NCBI GenBank assembly: GCA_018350325.1
Contig: JAEVLN010000008.1
Location: forward strand, 3,429,794 to 3,493,793
Reading direction: 5' to 3'
Origin: Globodera rostochiensis
Lineage: Eukaryota; Nematoda; Chromadorea; Rhabditida; Heteroderidae
Length of the DNA: 64,000 bases
Positions 20,610-32,289 of this stretch are shown here, one piece after another. The translations under genes were made by a program, and so were the position numbers. Position 1 is the stretch's first letter. Every line of letters starts with the position of its first letter. The notes under the pieces are model-generated. The model had not been told where the DNA came from. It searched no databases and saw nothing but the letters and a program-made list of their open reading frames with translations.

Positions 20610-22027
20610 ATGTCGGACAACGGAAGCGGCGAGGAGACGCCACCGCCACCGGACAAAATGTCGGTTAACCTACCAGTGGAGTGGCTCGGGACTAGGACTA
20701 AATTAGTCCCGATCAAAAAGACCAGGACTAAGGGACGAGAAACCCCGTTTTTTTGGGGGTAAATACCCAAGAGTAATTGTTTATACCAAATTTTTTCAGT
20801 TATCTGAACAAATACGCATGGTTCGATGTCTTTGAGTTCATTTTTCCTTTTGCCCTGGGGATGAGAATGGCCCTGATCAGTGAAGACTTCAAAATTTTGG
20901 TTGACAAACATTTCGAATCGAGAAAATGCTCGTTGGATTATCTGGAAATTTGCGGTGCAGAAAATGCCCCAGCAGAAATTGTCAAAGGCCATCATGATCA
21001 ACGTCTGCCCATTCCTCGTCAACCAATTCCAAAATCAGTGATCGACTTCAAGTGCATCGATCTCAGGTCGTTCTCTGCCTAATAATTTAAACAAAACATT
21101 AAACCCTTTCAAACGAAAAAAAACGAGTCAAGTCAAGAATAAAACTTAAGATAAAAATAAAGAACCAAAGTTTTGAACTTTCAGTTTCATCGACAAAACT
21201 GTCACCGATTTTTTTCTCCAACGCATTCGCTCCCTTTTCGACCTTTCCGGGACCGATGTTTTGATTGAAACTCACGAAACCGAACAACGCAGCTGGGAGC
21301 TGATATGCGGAGTGATTTGGCCTTTGCTCAGTGGCAACATTTACTGTTTTTGGTTGTCCCCCAACAAACTTAACCGGTTGCGCCAAACCTCTCCGTCCGT
21401 CCTTTGCGATTGCCCGAAGCTCCGATGGATCAAAGCCTTTGATTCATTCCCCGCATTTCCGGCAGACGACCGCGCTGAGGCTTCTCCTGCTGAAGCAGTG
21501 GCTAAATGGTTGATCACTGCCCGGACGGATGGCCTTCCAAAGACGCTTACCTGTGTTTTTGAGTCGGAAGGAATTGAGGCACTCAAAGAGGTACTTTTCT
21601 CATTCTTAAATTAATGGTTCAGCTACATATGGCAATATTGTTTTTTTTCCATTTAGTCATTTGACAATGCAACAACTCCAGTCAATTTCATAATCAGTGT
21701 TGGGCACGACGACAACATTGAGGCATTTGAGCGGATGAACAATGGGACGGGCGAGCGGTTGGCAATGCGACGCTTCAACAAAGACAGGTGGCTGTTGGTG
21801 AGAAGCCCAATTGAGCGAGACGACGACAAATGGGCCAAATGGGAGACGGAAGCATTTATGCCCGATTGGAATCGCTGGACTTTTGGCCCACCGGACCTTT
21901 TGTCGTCGTGCCACTCCCGGTTTTTACCAGATTCCATCAATGCCAATTTCCTTTTTTCATATTTTTATTTTTAAGACTCCTCGACGCAAAAGAAGGTCCG
22001 AGTGAGCCCAAAAAGAGAAAAAACTGA
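20610..22027 (+). CDS. F-box-like family protein 1 (cyst-nematode expanded family)
   Basis: Five exons (20610-20659, 20800-21066, 21185-21590, 21657-21901, 21976-22027) give 339 residues with consistent phases. The 50-base first exon, the 267-base second exon and their phases are exactly those of the paralogue at 24226. Landmarks are FALGMRMALISEDF in exon 2, QRIRSLFDLSGTDV and AEAVAKWL in exon 3, VNFII and RWLLVRSPIERD in exon 4 and EGPSEPKKRKN at the end. I recognise this as the large Globodera family usually annotated as F-box domain proteins; a canonical F-box is not obvious, so a role as a ubiquitin-ligase substrate receptor is inference from annotation practice. No signal peptide is present. 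The last donor (GTCGTC) is weak, and the segment before it (TFGPPDLL) departs from the paralogue, so the exon 4 end is the least certain part. Confidence 0.75.
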
Positions 22028-22240
22028 CAATGAGGACGACGGAATTTGGGGGAAAAATCGAAATGACAAAATGGACTTAAACATTTAAATGTTTTCTTTT
22101 TTCAACAACATTTGAAAAATCATCTTTGAGGACAAAATATAATTTATATTTGGCTTGATTTTTTCTTTCATTGTTTCTGGCCCCTCGTTTAAACGCCCGG
22201 CGGCGTCGTTGTTGACAAAGTTGATGGCTTGAACGACCTT

Positions 22241-22378
22241 GAAACACATAAAAGTACCATTTCGCCTACAAAACATAAAAGTACCATTTCGCCTACAAAA
22301 CATAAAAGTACCATTTCGCCTACAAAACATAAAAGTACCATTTCGCCTACAAAACATAAAAGTACCATTTCGCCTACC
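22241..22378. repeat. 27-bp minisatellite, five copies
   Basis: Units of GTACCATTTCGCC plus TACAAAACATAAAA repeat five times with almost no divergence. The word GTACCATTTCGCC resembles (in inverse) the GGCGAAATGTCC words of the foldback at 22937. Confidence 0.93.
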
Positions 22379-22561
22379 TAAAACCGAGTTTTTCATTTTA
22401 AAAGCAACATAAAAGGCCTTCGACAATGGACCTGTGTCAATAGGTATATTAAAATTAAATTTTAATCAATTGTTTTTAAATCCTTATGTTCATTTAGATT
22501 AATAATTATCATAATATAAAATAATTTTTTAAAAACAAGTTTCTTTTGTTGGTTTTAAAAA

Positions 22562-22680
22562 TTAACATATTGACGAAACGTCGTTGACGAAAAGATCTTT
22601 TAACAAAACGTCGTTGACAAAATGCCTATTGACGAAAAGTCGTTGACGAAAGATCTTATTTGTTAGACGAAAAATTGTGG
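22562..22680. repeat. Degenerate GACGAAACGTCGTT repeats
   Basis: About six imperfect units built on TTGACGAAACGTCG and GAAAGATCTT, inverted or direct. They belong to the same word theme as nearby arrays. No gene. Confidence 0.7.
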
Positions 22681-22832
22681 TGTGCCAAATTAAGCTGTTC
22701 ATCCAATCGATAACACTCTCATTAGGCGTCGCTTCCTTTTCCAAAGAATTATCGTTTCTCCAGTTATAAGTGCCCCTCGGGGGATAAATTCGTCTCACAT
22801 CCATTTGAATTCATAGAAACCGTAAATATAAC

Positions 22833-23900
22833 TAGAGCCCGGCCGAGATCTCGACCGAGATTTTCCTCTCGAATCTCGGAATAATCATAGATTGTAAAGA
22901 TTCATAAGCATTAATTCTTTTCTTTTTTGTGGGTTAAAGGGCTATCGGACATTTCGCCCATCGGACATTTCGCCCGGTAACGAAAAAACGGACGTTTCGC
23001 CCGGTAGTGAAAAAACAGACGTTTCGCCCGTAGGACATTTCGCCCATCGCTCGCCCATTGAATGATTCAGATACGAATAAAAATACTATCAATCGATTCC
23101 TCTCGTCGAGCTAAGTAAGAATTCGCAAAAAGTTTGTGCCGGAAACCACTATGAAGAAAGTTATAAGCCACCAAAAGTTGACCAAAATAGGTTGAAATTG
23201 TGTTTTTTGAGTTTGTTTTGATAACTTAATGAATTTTTGAGTACAATGTTAGCCAAATATTCAACTTTAGCTTAATTGCAAATTTATCCATCCATTTAAA
23301 ATACTTTACAAGCTTTTATTAAATGTGGGCGAAATTTATGGGTGAAACGTCCTTTTTTTCACTACCGGGCGAAACGTCCGTTTTTTCGTTACCGGGCGAA
23401 ATGTCCGACGGGCGAAATGTCCATGGGCGAAACGTCCGTTTTTCCATTACCGGGCGAAACGTCCGTTTTTTCGTTACCGGGCGAAATGTCCGATGGGCGA
23501 AATGTCCGGACACCATTCATAAGCATTAATTCTTTTCTTTTTTGTGGGTTACCTGGAGTTGTGAATGCTTCATTGTAGAAATTGGACAAATTTTTAAGAG
23601 TTTTCATTTTTTTTCTCTCGGCGACGCCTATTGGCATAGCCGATCACCTACAAAAACCCCGAATGCATTTTTGGGGCATTTTTTAACGAGAATCTACTTG
23701 AATAATTATTTTGCACAAATATAAAACTTATTTAAAATATGCGTAACGGTTTTAAGGAAATTTCAAAAAATCTCGGATCTCGGCCCAAAAAATGGTCCGA
23801 GACCTAGACTCTCGGAATTTCGAAATTTTTTATCTTGAAAATCTAGGTCTCGGCCCATCCCCAAATCTCGATCTCGGATTTTTCAAAATTCCGGGCTCTA
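22833..23900. mobile_element. 1.07-kb hAT-like element (TAGAG family) with nested foldback
   Basis: The ends are TAGAGCCCGG and CCGGGCTCTA, with a perfect 8-bp duplication AAT-ATA-AC (22825-22832 and 23901-23908). The GC hairpin module is at 23619-23643. A foldback (22937-23514) sits inside it. Confidence 0.93.
22937..23514. mobile_element. Foldback element with GGGCGAAACGTCC word arms, between 37-bp direct repeats
   Basis: The left arm (about 22940-23045) and right arm (about 23330-23510) are inverted arrays of GGGCGAAACGTCC, GGGCGAAATGTCC and spacer words CGTTACC or CACTACC. A perfect 37-bp direct repeat flanks the element (22900-22936 and 23515-23551). Interior sequence around 23090-23170 matches that of the foldback at 54768 (CGATTCCTCTCGTCGAGCT). 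Confidence 0.85.
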
Positions 23901-24729
23901 AATATAACGTTGCCCCCGGCGAATTTTCTCTTTCTTTTTTTGGCAGGATGACATTTCATATACTAAGCAAAAAACGACATTTAAAAGTCGCTTTTTATTT
24001 TAAACCGATTAAAAAACAGCTTTAAATTCTTTGATTTTCTATTGACTAAAAATAGTAGCGAAATATTACTTCATATTTGTTTCCAGCATATTTAAGCCCG
24101 ATATAACGCACGAAATAATGTTCGAATGCCCTAGAATATGCCCTCCGGGAATGGAAAATGGTTTCACTCTTAAAATTGCATTCTTTTTTAGCATTTATTT
24201 GTCGAAACTAAAAATAATTCTAAAAATGTCAGATAACACAAGCAAAACGGCGCAGCAACAGCAAATGAAGAAAATGTAGAGTTTGCTTTATAATTCGGGC
24301 TCGGATTATATGCATTTTGCATATTTTGTTTTCTCATATGCTTTGAAGAATACGGCTTAAAAATAGCCTTTTCGCGTTGGTTTGAGCTTTTTTGGTCAAG
24401 TTTAAAATTGCATATTTTTCATATTTTGGGGGTCGTGCATATTTTTTGCATATTTTGCATATTTTGGCATATTTTGCATATTTCGAGCATATTTTGGCAT
24501 TTTTGACCAAAAATTTGCAAAAAATAGACCTAAAATCATGGTTTTTTGGCTGTTTTTGGAAAATAATTCATCTTTTCAACGATTTTTAGTCATTTTCGGA
24601 AAAAAGGCTTGAAGAATTGAACATTTTCATAAAAATAAAGGGAAAAATCGCGGCGCTGAAATGGTGCAGCGCTCGAGTGGCTGGCGCGGAGATGGCCATC
24701 TGGCGATGAATTGGCCTGACAGTTAAAAC

Positions 24730-25643
24730 TAGGGTTGGACGGGACCGGGACCGGGACGGGATTTCCCGGTTTTTTCAGGTCCCGGTCCCGGTCGGGACGG
24801 GACTTTTTATAATCTGAAAGTCCCGGTCCCGGTTTTTTGGTCCCGCCGGGACCGGGACCAACCGGGACTAAATTTACACCCCTAATGATGGCATCATCGA
24901 CCGACAATTTCAACCATTTTACTTATTTCTCCTAAGTGGCTCGATGTCCTAGTGGTTTGTCATCTCGTTAATTCTTATGCTGAGTGTTGGGTTCGAACCC
25001 GCTTGACTGCAAACTTGTTTATCGTTTTTCCTCTACTCACATACACTTCCCCTCATCATTTTCCTATACTCACAATAATCTTCCATCAATAAAAAAAATG
25101 TCTTAATAGTTTTTAAATATTTTTTAATTAAAATGCGAGCAAAACAAGAATTTTTGAAATAAAATTCATCACATCTTACTGAATTTTTGCTTCAGTTTTC
25201 TTAACAAATATCATTAAAATGTTCGAAAAATTTCCCGGACATCCTCTACTCTTACGTAACCAGTTTAATTCCGAAGCAAAATGTTTAATTTTGCTAAAAT
25301 TTTGATGAAATTTCTTTAACAAAAATTGAGTCAAATTTCAAAAATTTTTCTCGGCGGCGCCTATTGGCACCGCCGACCCCCATCCCCACCTCCCCCTAAA
25401 AAGTAAAGCTGAATCTCAAAAAAATTATGATGATAAAATAGAAGTTTAATGACAATGAGGAAGATATTTTGAATAACAAAAATTTTTTTGTTTTACCATT
25501 GAACATTACAAAAAAAAAATTCCTTGAAAAGTCCCGGTTAGTCCCGGTCCCGGTTGAAAATCTTGGTCCCGGTCCCGGTTTTTCTGGTCCCGGAAAGTCC
25601 CGGTCCCGGTTTTTCCCAAAAGTCCCGGTCCCGTCCAACCCTA
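24730..25643. mobile_element. 914-bp nested hAT-like element (TAGGGT family)
   Basis: The ends are TAGGGTTGGACGGGACC and its inverse, followed inward by many GTCCCGG words. GTTAAAAC flanks both sides (24722-24729 and 25644-25651), a perfect 8-bp duplication. It carries a tRNA-derived stretch (24941-25000) and the GC hairpin module (25352-25376). Confidence 0.93.
24941..25001 (+). repeat. tRNA-derived segment inside a hAT-like element
   Basis: An A-box-like ATGTCCTAGTGGTTTG and a B-box GGTTCGAACCC lie about 40 bases apart, as in pol III promoters. There is no matching acceptor stem. It suggests a SINE-like head trapped in the element. Confidence 0.6.
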
Positions 25644-26552
25644 GTTAAAACCACCGCGATTTTTTCGATCTTTTTCAACTTTCCAAAAATACTAAAATAA
25701 TATGCGAAAAGGCTTTAAACCTACTTAATTATACGTTAAATAAGAAAAAAATTAAGTTTTAAGCAAATTAATGCACTAAAAGTGCCATTTTTCGGTGCAT
25801 ATTTAGGGCATATTTCGGCATTTTTGGCATATTTTGGTGCATATTTTGGCCTTTTTTGGTGCATATATATGCGCATATTTGGCGATTTTTGGTGCATATC
25901 GATCCGAGCCCTATTTATAATGATAAAATCAAAAGCAATAAAAACAAATTCAGTTTCATTTGTGACGACATTTGGTACGGAATCTTTGCTTTTATTCACC
26001 CATTTGAACTTGGACTGAAAATGGCGCTGATCAGTGATCGATTGGACGTTTTGGTGGACGTGCATTTTAAAACGAGGAAATGGTCGTTGGGTTGGCTGCA
26101 AATTCGTCGCGCAACCGACGGAAATGGCGCAGAAATTGTCAACCACTTTTCTGAACGGCTGGCGATTCCTCAAGGACCGATTCCAAACTCAGTGATTGGA
26201 TTTGATCGCATTAGAATCTGGTCTTTTCCCATCTTAAACCCCCAATAATTAATGATTTTGTAAATTTAGTTATGTCGACAAAACCGTCGTCGAATTTCTT
26301 CAACACTTTCGCCGTCTTTTTGACTCTTCCGGGACAAATGTTAACATCGAAATGAACACTGGCCAAAACCGCAACATCGAAATGAACACCAGCCAAAACC
26401 GCAGTTGGGAAATTATTTGGCAAAAGATTTGGCCTTTGGTCAATGACAACGTGCATGCCTTTTGTTTGGGTCCACCAGTTTTCAACTGTTTGCGACGATT
26501 CTCTCCGACCGTTCTTCGCAACTGCGCAAATCTTCGATCGATCCAAATCTAT

Positions 26553-27010
26553 GGCTATCATGAGGAATTGGGGTCCCGACGAGAAATTTTTTTTAAATTT
26601 AGAATGCATGATTTCTATTGTAAAAATAAGCGTAGAACACGAATCCGAGCTCGGGTTTAGTGAATTCCGAACCCAAAATCAAATAATTTTCGAAATTTCA
26701 GACACGTGAAAAAATTTATGCATGAACCCAAAAGGTTAAAATCAGAAAATGCACGGAAATGTTTGCAATAATGAGAAAACCAAACAATCCAAAAATGGTA
26801 ACTGGGTCGAAATGTTCAGTATAGGTAAAAAATTAAGCCAACTCCAAAAAAAATTTTTGAAAAATGTTCGAATTAGGGGTTCGACTAGCAAAACCTTGCT
26901 TGGATTCGTTTTCTACGCATTTTTTCCACCCAAGAAAACATACATTCAAAATTTTAAATATTAGAAATTTTTAACAATTTTTTGGACGGGACCGCAATTC
27001 TACATGATTG
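26553..27010. mobile_element. 458-bp MULE-like insertion in F-box-like gene 2 exon 3
   Basis: CCAAATCTAT is directly repeated at 26543-26552 and 27011-27020. The ends are inverted repeats with about 21 of 26 matching positions (ATCATG, GAATTG and GGTCCCG blocks). The 10-bp duplication suggests a Mutator-like element. It carries no coding capacity. Confidence 0.78.
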
Positions 27011-27639
27011 CCAAATCTATAGCCTTTTCCCCGAGTTCCCGGCCGAAGACAACGCCGCCGCATCTTCTAACCAAGCTGTGGCCAAATGGCTGCTGACTCC
27101 CCGCGGGGATGGTCTCCCGAAGATTTTTAATTGTGGTCCTTATTCGATAGGACTGGAGGAACTCAAAAGAGTAGTTTTTGTCATTCTTATACTAATAGTT
27201 GAGCAATTATCCCCCTGTTTTAGTCATTTGTCAATGCTTCTGAGCCGGTCAATTTCATTATCCGTCTTCTGCGTTCATGTCTTTCTGACATTGAACCATT
27301 TGAGCTGAAGAACAATTTGACGGGGGAACGATTGATATTGCGAGCCGCCCTCAACTATGACGATTTTATGAAGAACTGTATGACGAAGTACCGTTGGACA
27401 TTTCGAGCCAGCTATTGGCGGCTGTTGGTGCGTTGTCCAATTGTGCGAGACGAGGGGAAATGGGCCGAGTGGGAGGAGGAGACAATTGTTTGGGTAAGCT
27501 ACCGGCAACGGAATTGCATTGTCATTGACTTCGAAGACAAGGACATCGGCGAGGGGTATGGGGACTGACTGATTGAATTACCCATCGTTCAAAACTTTTT
27601 TCTTATTTCAGAATGACATATAAACGAAAGTCCACGTGA

Positions 27640-28653
27640 GGCCAGCCCAACAAGTGAATGGACGGAGGGAATTTGGTGGAAGAAATTCAAATGAGAAGAA
27701 AACGAATAAATTGAATTGTTGTTTTGCGTTTTTTGGATTGTTTTGAGCATGTTTTTGAATGTTTTTAGGCCAATTGAAATCGACCTTCGAATTCGGGTCT
27801 GGGGTTCGAAATCGATCGAAATTTAAGTTTTTGATGAGTTGGCAAAACGTACCATTTTGTTGGGTTGGCAAAATGTACGGACACCCCTTTTTGGAGTTGT
27901 AGATTTTGTTTTGATTTAATCCGAATTGGCTTCTGAAGGGGATTGGGGAACGGCCCAACTGAGTCTGATTGAAAATTTTGACTCATTGTCCTTCCGAAAA
28001 ACCACAAAATGAGGAAAAATCCTTAGATATCACAACCCTGGCTAAAACTAAACAAAATCAGGTCATTTTATGCGTAAAAGCCTTCAGGACAAATCTTTAA
28101 AAAAATGACATTTCAAATTTTAAAGATTGGGGTATCCCAATTGTCCGTTCTCTAGTTTTTTTCCAATGATTTTTGGCGAAATTTAGTGTAAAGGGTAAAA
28201 GAAAATGTTAATGACATGGAGGGGGTTTGAACATCCAACGGATTTTTGGTGACGGGAACACAGACCGATAAGACAACAATAACGTTGCCTTACGCACGAA
28301 AAATGTGGTAAAGTGTATCAAAAAATAAAAAATTTCTTTGATACAATTTCTCTTTCGATAAAATTTCGAAGAATTCGTCTTTCGATTTTCGAAATCGAAA
28401 CGAAAGAAAAACCTCGAAATTATCGAAATCGAAAGGTTTCGACCCACCCCTGATCCCTGCTGATTTACAGGTCACTCACAAACAGTCATTCCCGCTCCCC
28501 CTCTCCACACATTTTGCAAATACCCCCCCCCCCACCCCCCACCCCGCCCGCCGCATCCAAATATGTTTTATATCGATTGCCCCTTGGCATTTCTTCTGTT
28601 TCGGCAAATATATGGATATGTCGGTAAAACAACAATAGTAAATGCATTTTAAT
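27640..28653. other. Spacer without gene; degenerate repeats
   Basis: No protein family is recognised. 27835-27890 has GGCAAAACGTACC words. 28215-28450 is an inverted, partial copy of the element at 35087-36104, including its tRNA-like part (28225-28300, minus orientation). C runs lie near 28525. Confidence 0.5.
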
Positions 28654-28785
28654 TAGAGATCGGACCGCTTGAAATCTCGGTAAACTCGACGAGATTTTCA
28701 ATGACCTTGAAGCAATCTCGATCGTTTAATTTTTTTTGCGAGATTCGAGATCGAATTCTCGATCGGTCCTCAAGTCCAAACTCTA
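28654..28785. mobile_element. 132-bp hAT-like MITE (TAGAG family)
   Basis: It begins TAGAGATCGGACC and ends ACTCTA; the flanks ATTTTAAT and ATCTTAAT match 7 of 8. The interior is CGAGATT words as in other members. It ends 107 bp upstream of the SPRY gene start. Confidence 0.78.
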
Positions 28786-28891
28786 ATCTTAATTGTGCAT
28801 TAACCAGCACTTCAAAGAAAATTATAATGTAAATTCAATCAAACTTTTTTCATTTAAGAAACTTAAATTTAGAATTTTGTAGTAAATAAAC

Positions 28892-31800
28892 ATGTCAATT
28901 TCGACCGATTCAACCACTGTAGGGGACCTAACAGCGGATCAGGGTAAGAAAGAAAATCGATTTTATAATTTAAAATTATTAATTAAAATCCTTTTTAACA
29001 TTACATAATTGCCAAAAGTTTTCAGAACATTTGTGCCCAACTTTCACTAATTTGGACCCGCCAGAAGAATTGCGTCTTTTGCGTGCCAGAATTGCCCAAT
29101 TGGAACGCCGCCAACAAACGATCACCAACACGGCAACTTCAAGTGCCAATTTCGATGTTTTGGCACAAAATGGAAAGCGTAGACGAATTGAAGGCGTTGA
29201 GGAGGAGGCAATTAGGAACACAAATGCATTGGTCGCCAGAAAGTTTGAACATGAACGGATGGAGGAATGGAAAAGGGTTGCGAAACTGGAGCTTGAAAAT
29301 GTGAAAATGTTTCCGAATAAAGTAAAAAAACAGTTCTTTTTCCTTGCCAAATTTGTTCAGAAGGCATTCCGGGCCGAGTTTGAACATCAGAAACAGCTAA
29401 ATGCTCTGCAGACAAAGATGGAGCAGTATCAGAACAAACAGCAACAGAACATTGACGCGTTGACTAAAGCACAAAAGGGAAATGGTAGGGGTTGAATTGT
29501 TGAAATGATTTCAATTAGAGAAAGGACGACTACATAAGATTCTCGTCTAGATTAGATTTTTTTTTTGCGAGATTCTCGATCGGCAAAATGTTTGCTTGAC
29601 CAAGATTTTTCGAGATCGAGATTCTCGCTCGGTCTTTTCTCTACATTCAATTATGATTGTCACCCTAACGTCGAGGTTGTGACTATATTGGATCAATCGT
29701 CGGGATTGGGTTAGCCAAAATCTGTCGGGCTTTTTGTGGATTTCTACACATTTTAAATTGTTGGGCTAAAATTTTGCAATTGTTTCAGTTGAACAATTTT
29801 CTCTGCTACGAGCAAAGATCGACGAGTTGGAATGTAAACAAACAGCGGATCAAAAGGAACAGCGTGCAAAGATTGTCGAGGTGGAAAGAAAATTTGGAAT
29901 TCTTTGAAAATGAATTTTTTGGATTAATTGCAAAATTCCTAAGGGACGTGAAAAGGCATAATTGGTGATAATTTATCGAAATACAAATATTAAATTTGTG
30001 AAATATAATTTGTTGTTCAAAAGATGATCAAAGCGAAAATCGCTGCCGAATTGGAACATCAGAAACAGCTAAATGCTCTGCAGTCAAAGATGGAGCAGTA
30101 CCAGAACAAACAGCAACAGAACATCGACGCGTTGACTGAACAACTAAAGGGTAAAAACCTTGTTTGAATTGGAATGATCCATTTTTAACCTTGAGAATGT
30201 GGTGCTGCTACTGCATTAACCATCTTTTTCAAATAATCCATTTTACCATTTTTTCAGTTTCCACTGATCAATTTTTGTTGAAGCATCGGGAACCCGAGAA
30301 ACTGTTAAATGCTCACAAGAATTTGATGGAAGAGCTGAATGAACAACGGGAAATGGATGCTTTCAGGCAGCAACACAATCAAAAAGAAACCAATGACAAA
30401 ATTGACTGGTTAAATGAGGACCAACAGAAGCGATGCGGTAGGCAAATATGCAAATGTTTTTTTCTGTGTCTCCAAAAAACGAGAAAAATTCTTGCGAAAA
30501 TATTTTCTATGATTTGAAATATCAATTACCGTATTTCATGTACTGGTAACCCCGGGGTTACTATTTTTCAACCCATCGCCAAAGGGGGTTATTATTAGAG
30601 AGGAGGGGGGCACTAATTGAGGGGGGGGGGGTATTAATAGAGGAAATACCGTAATTCCGTACTAAAAGAGGAAATACCGTAATTCCTTCAATTTTTGTTG
30701 TACCGTTTTTCAGTTTCAATTGATCAGTTTTCGTTGATGCAAAGTGATCAGAAGGCATTGCTGGAAAGGCTTAATGCACTTGAGCAGCCGGCGATTTCTG
30801 AACAACCGCAAAATCGATGGGATTCCGCGGCATGCCACCGGAGCCTCGCGCTCATTGAACCCAACCGATTGATTGTTCAAAATAATGGCAAGACTTTGGG
30901 TCATATTTTTATTCAATTTCAATTAAATTGATTTGAATAATTATTCTAAAGAGTAAAAAGGCGTAATTTTAGCGTGGCGCTCTGTCGTCGCTAAACGGCC
31001 AATTTTTCCAAATGGAAATTTCGGCATTTCCTACTTTGAAGTGAAAATCTTGAAGAAAAATGTGTAAGTTTAAATTAGGGTTCGGGGGTTGCGAATTGCG
31101 GGGTCGGGGTTTTTCGGGGGTGAGATGGTCGGGGTATCCAGATCGTTCAGTGCAACCAAATTTTAAAAAAATACGGTAATTTTTGAAGCTTTTAAAATTG
31201 TCTACATTTGCGAGGACGGGGTCGGGGTTTCAACCCTAATTTAAATATAATATAAAAATTTTGCTCTGTGCTCTTTTGATATATTTTTAAACAAATTTAG
31301 CCTTGTTTGCATTGGACTCGCGCCAAAACAAATGCCATTGGACAAATGGGTTGGCTTATCCAACGGCACTTATGCATACCAAAGCAGTGGCATTTTTGTG
31401 GGTCACGCGGTCGGGGGCAGTCGTCAAAGCGCCAATAATGGACGCCCGTACAGCTACAACAAAAGGCGTTCGTTTGGCGTCGGCGACGTCGTCGGCTGCG
31501 GCGTCAATTTGGCAACACGCCAAATCATTTACACAAAAAATGGACAGCGTTTGGGTGAGAGAAAGAGAAAAAGAATAAAATTTAAAAGGAAATTTCATTT
31601 TTAATTGCTTATAATTAATAGAGCCGAGATTTTAGGGTTTAACCTTTTTTTTTGCGGATAGGGTTTGACGAGAGAAGCCCAGAAATAGCATTCATTTTAA
31701 AAAAATATTGAATTAGAGCGACTTTTTAGTCCCTATAAATCCCTATTTCGCCCTTTTTGGGAATAAATCCTTATTTCGCCGTTTTTGCGTTTTTAGTCCC

Positions 31801-32289
31801 TATTTTGGCACTTTTTGGGGGTTTTAGTCCCTATTTTGGCACTTTTTGGGGGTTTTAGTCCCTATTTTGGCACTTTTTGGGGGTTTTAGTCCCTATTTTG
31901 GCACTTTTTGGGGGTTTTAGTCCCTATTTTGGCACTTTTTGGGGGGTTTTAGTCCCTATTTTGGCACTTTTTGGGGGGTTTTAGTCCCTATTTTGGCACT
32001 TTTTGGGGGGTTTTAGTCCCTATTTTGGCATTTTTGGGGGGTTTTAGTCCCTATTTTGGCATTTTTGGGGGGTTTTAGTCCCTATTTTGGCATTTTTTGT
32101 GGGTTTTAGTCCCTATTTCACGTTTTTTAGGCCCTAAAAAATTTGCATTATTTAATTTGTTTGTTTTTAGGTTCTGCCGATTTGTTAGTCGATTCTTCTG
32201 CCGTTGAATTGTTTCCGTGCGTTTCGTTGCGTAATCGTGAAGCCAAAATTGAGGCGAACTTTGGGCCGAACTTTGAATACAAATTTTGA
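28892..32289 (+). CDS. Coiled-coil plus SPRY-domain protein, non-secreted
   Basis: Nine exons (28892-28943, 29026-29484, 29789-29880, 30024-30150, 30258-30437, 30714-30899, 30973-31063, 31301-31554, 32171-32289) give 519 residues with all phases closing. It begins [14 protein letters not shown] and has no signal peptide. Residues 20-330 are mostly heptad-like, charged coiled coil; two modules, one ending exon 2 and one in exon 4, share 32 of 36 residues ([24 protein letters not shown]). The C-terminal 190 residues are a SPRY domain ([70 protein letters not shown]). This is the RanBPM-like SPRY type from which cyst-nematode SPRYSEC effectors are thought to derive. The protein is probably intracellular in the nematode; binding partner unknown. 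A 31-bp tandem repeat fills the last intron. Confidence 0.87.
29516..29643. mobile_element. 128-bp hAT-like MITE (TAGAG family) in a SPRY gene intron
   Basis: It begins TAGAGAAAGGAC and ends GTCTTTTCTCTA; flanks ATTTCAAT and CATTCAAT match 6 of 8. The interior is GAGATTCTCG-type words. Confidence 0.7.
31715..32130. repeat. 31-bp tandem repeat in the last SPRY gene intron
   Basis: About ten units of 31-32 bp share AGTCCCTATTTTGGCA and CTTTTTGGGGG. Divergent half-units lie at both ends. It expands the intron to 616 bp. Confidence 0.93.

Larger units (their letters stand above)
24295..25913. mobile_element. 1.62-kb hAT-like element in F-box-like gene 2 intron 1
   Basis: It begins TCGGGCTCGGAT (probably decayed TAGGG), ends ATCCGAGCCCTA, and has a perfect 8-bp duplication TTTATAAT (24287-24294 and 25914-25921). 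GCATATTTTGG-type tandem words fill 24400-24510 and 25795-25890. A second element is nested at 24730-25643. Confidence 0.88.
24226..27639 (+). pseudogene. F-box-like family gene 2, exon 3 split by an insertion
   Basis: Exons are 24226-24275, 25954-26220, 26270-26552 resuming at 27021-27170, 27224-27555 and 27612-27639. Exons 1 and 2 are exactly as long as in gene 1. Landmarks are [55 protein letters not shown] and GERLILR. A 458-bp element (26553-27010) interrupts exon 3 and introduces a stop after about 36 codons; apart from it the two exon parts are in the same frame, so the break looks like a clean insertion. A 30-bp tandem duplication in exon 3 gives NIEMNTGQNR followed by NIEMNTSQNR. Intron 1 (1678 bp) is almost entirely two nested hAT-like elements; about 51 bp would remain without them. 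Confidence 0.8.

Noticed and set aside
22241..22378. Regular repeats resembling a CRISPR array
   Set aside because: Units are contiguous without unique spacers and the genome is eukaryotic.
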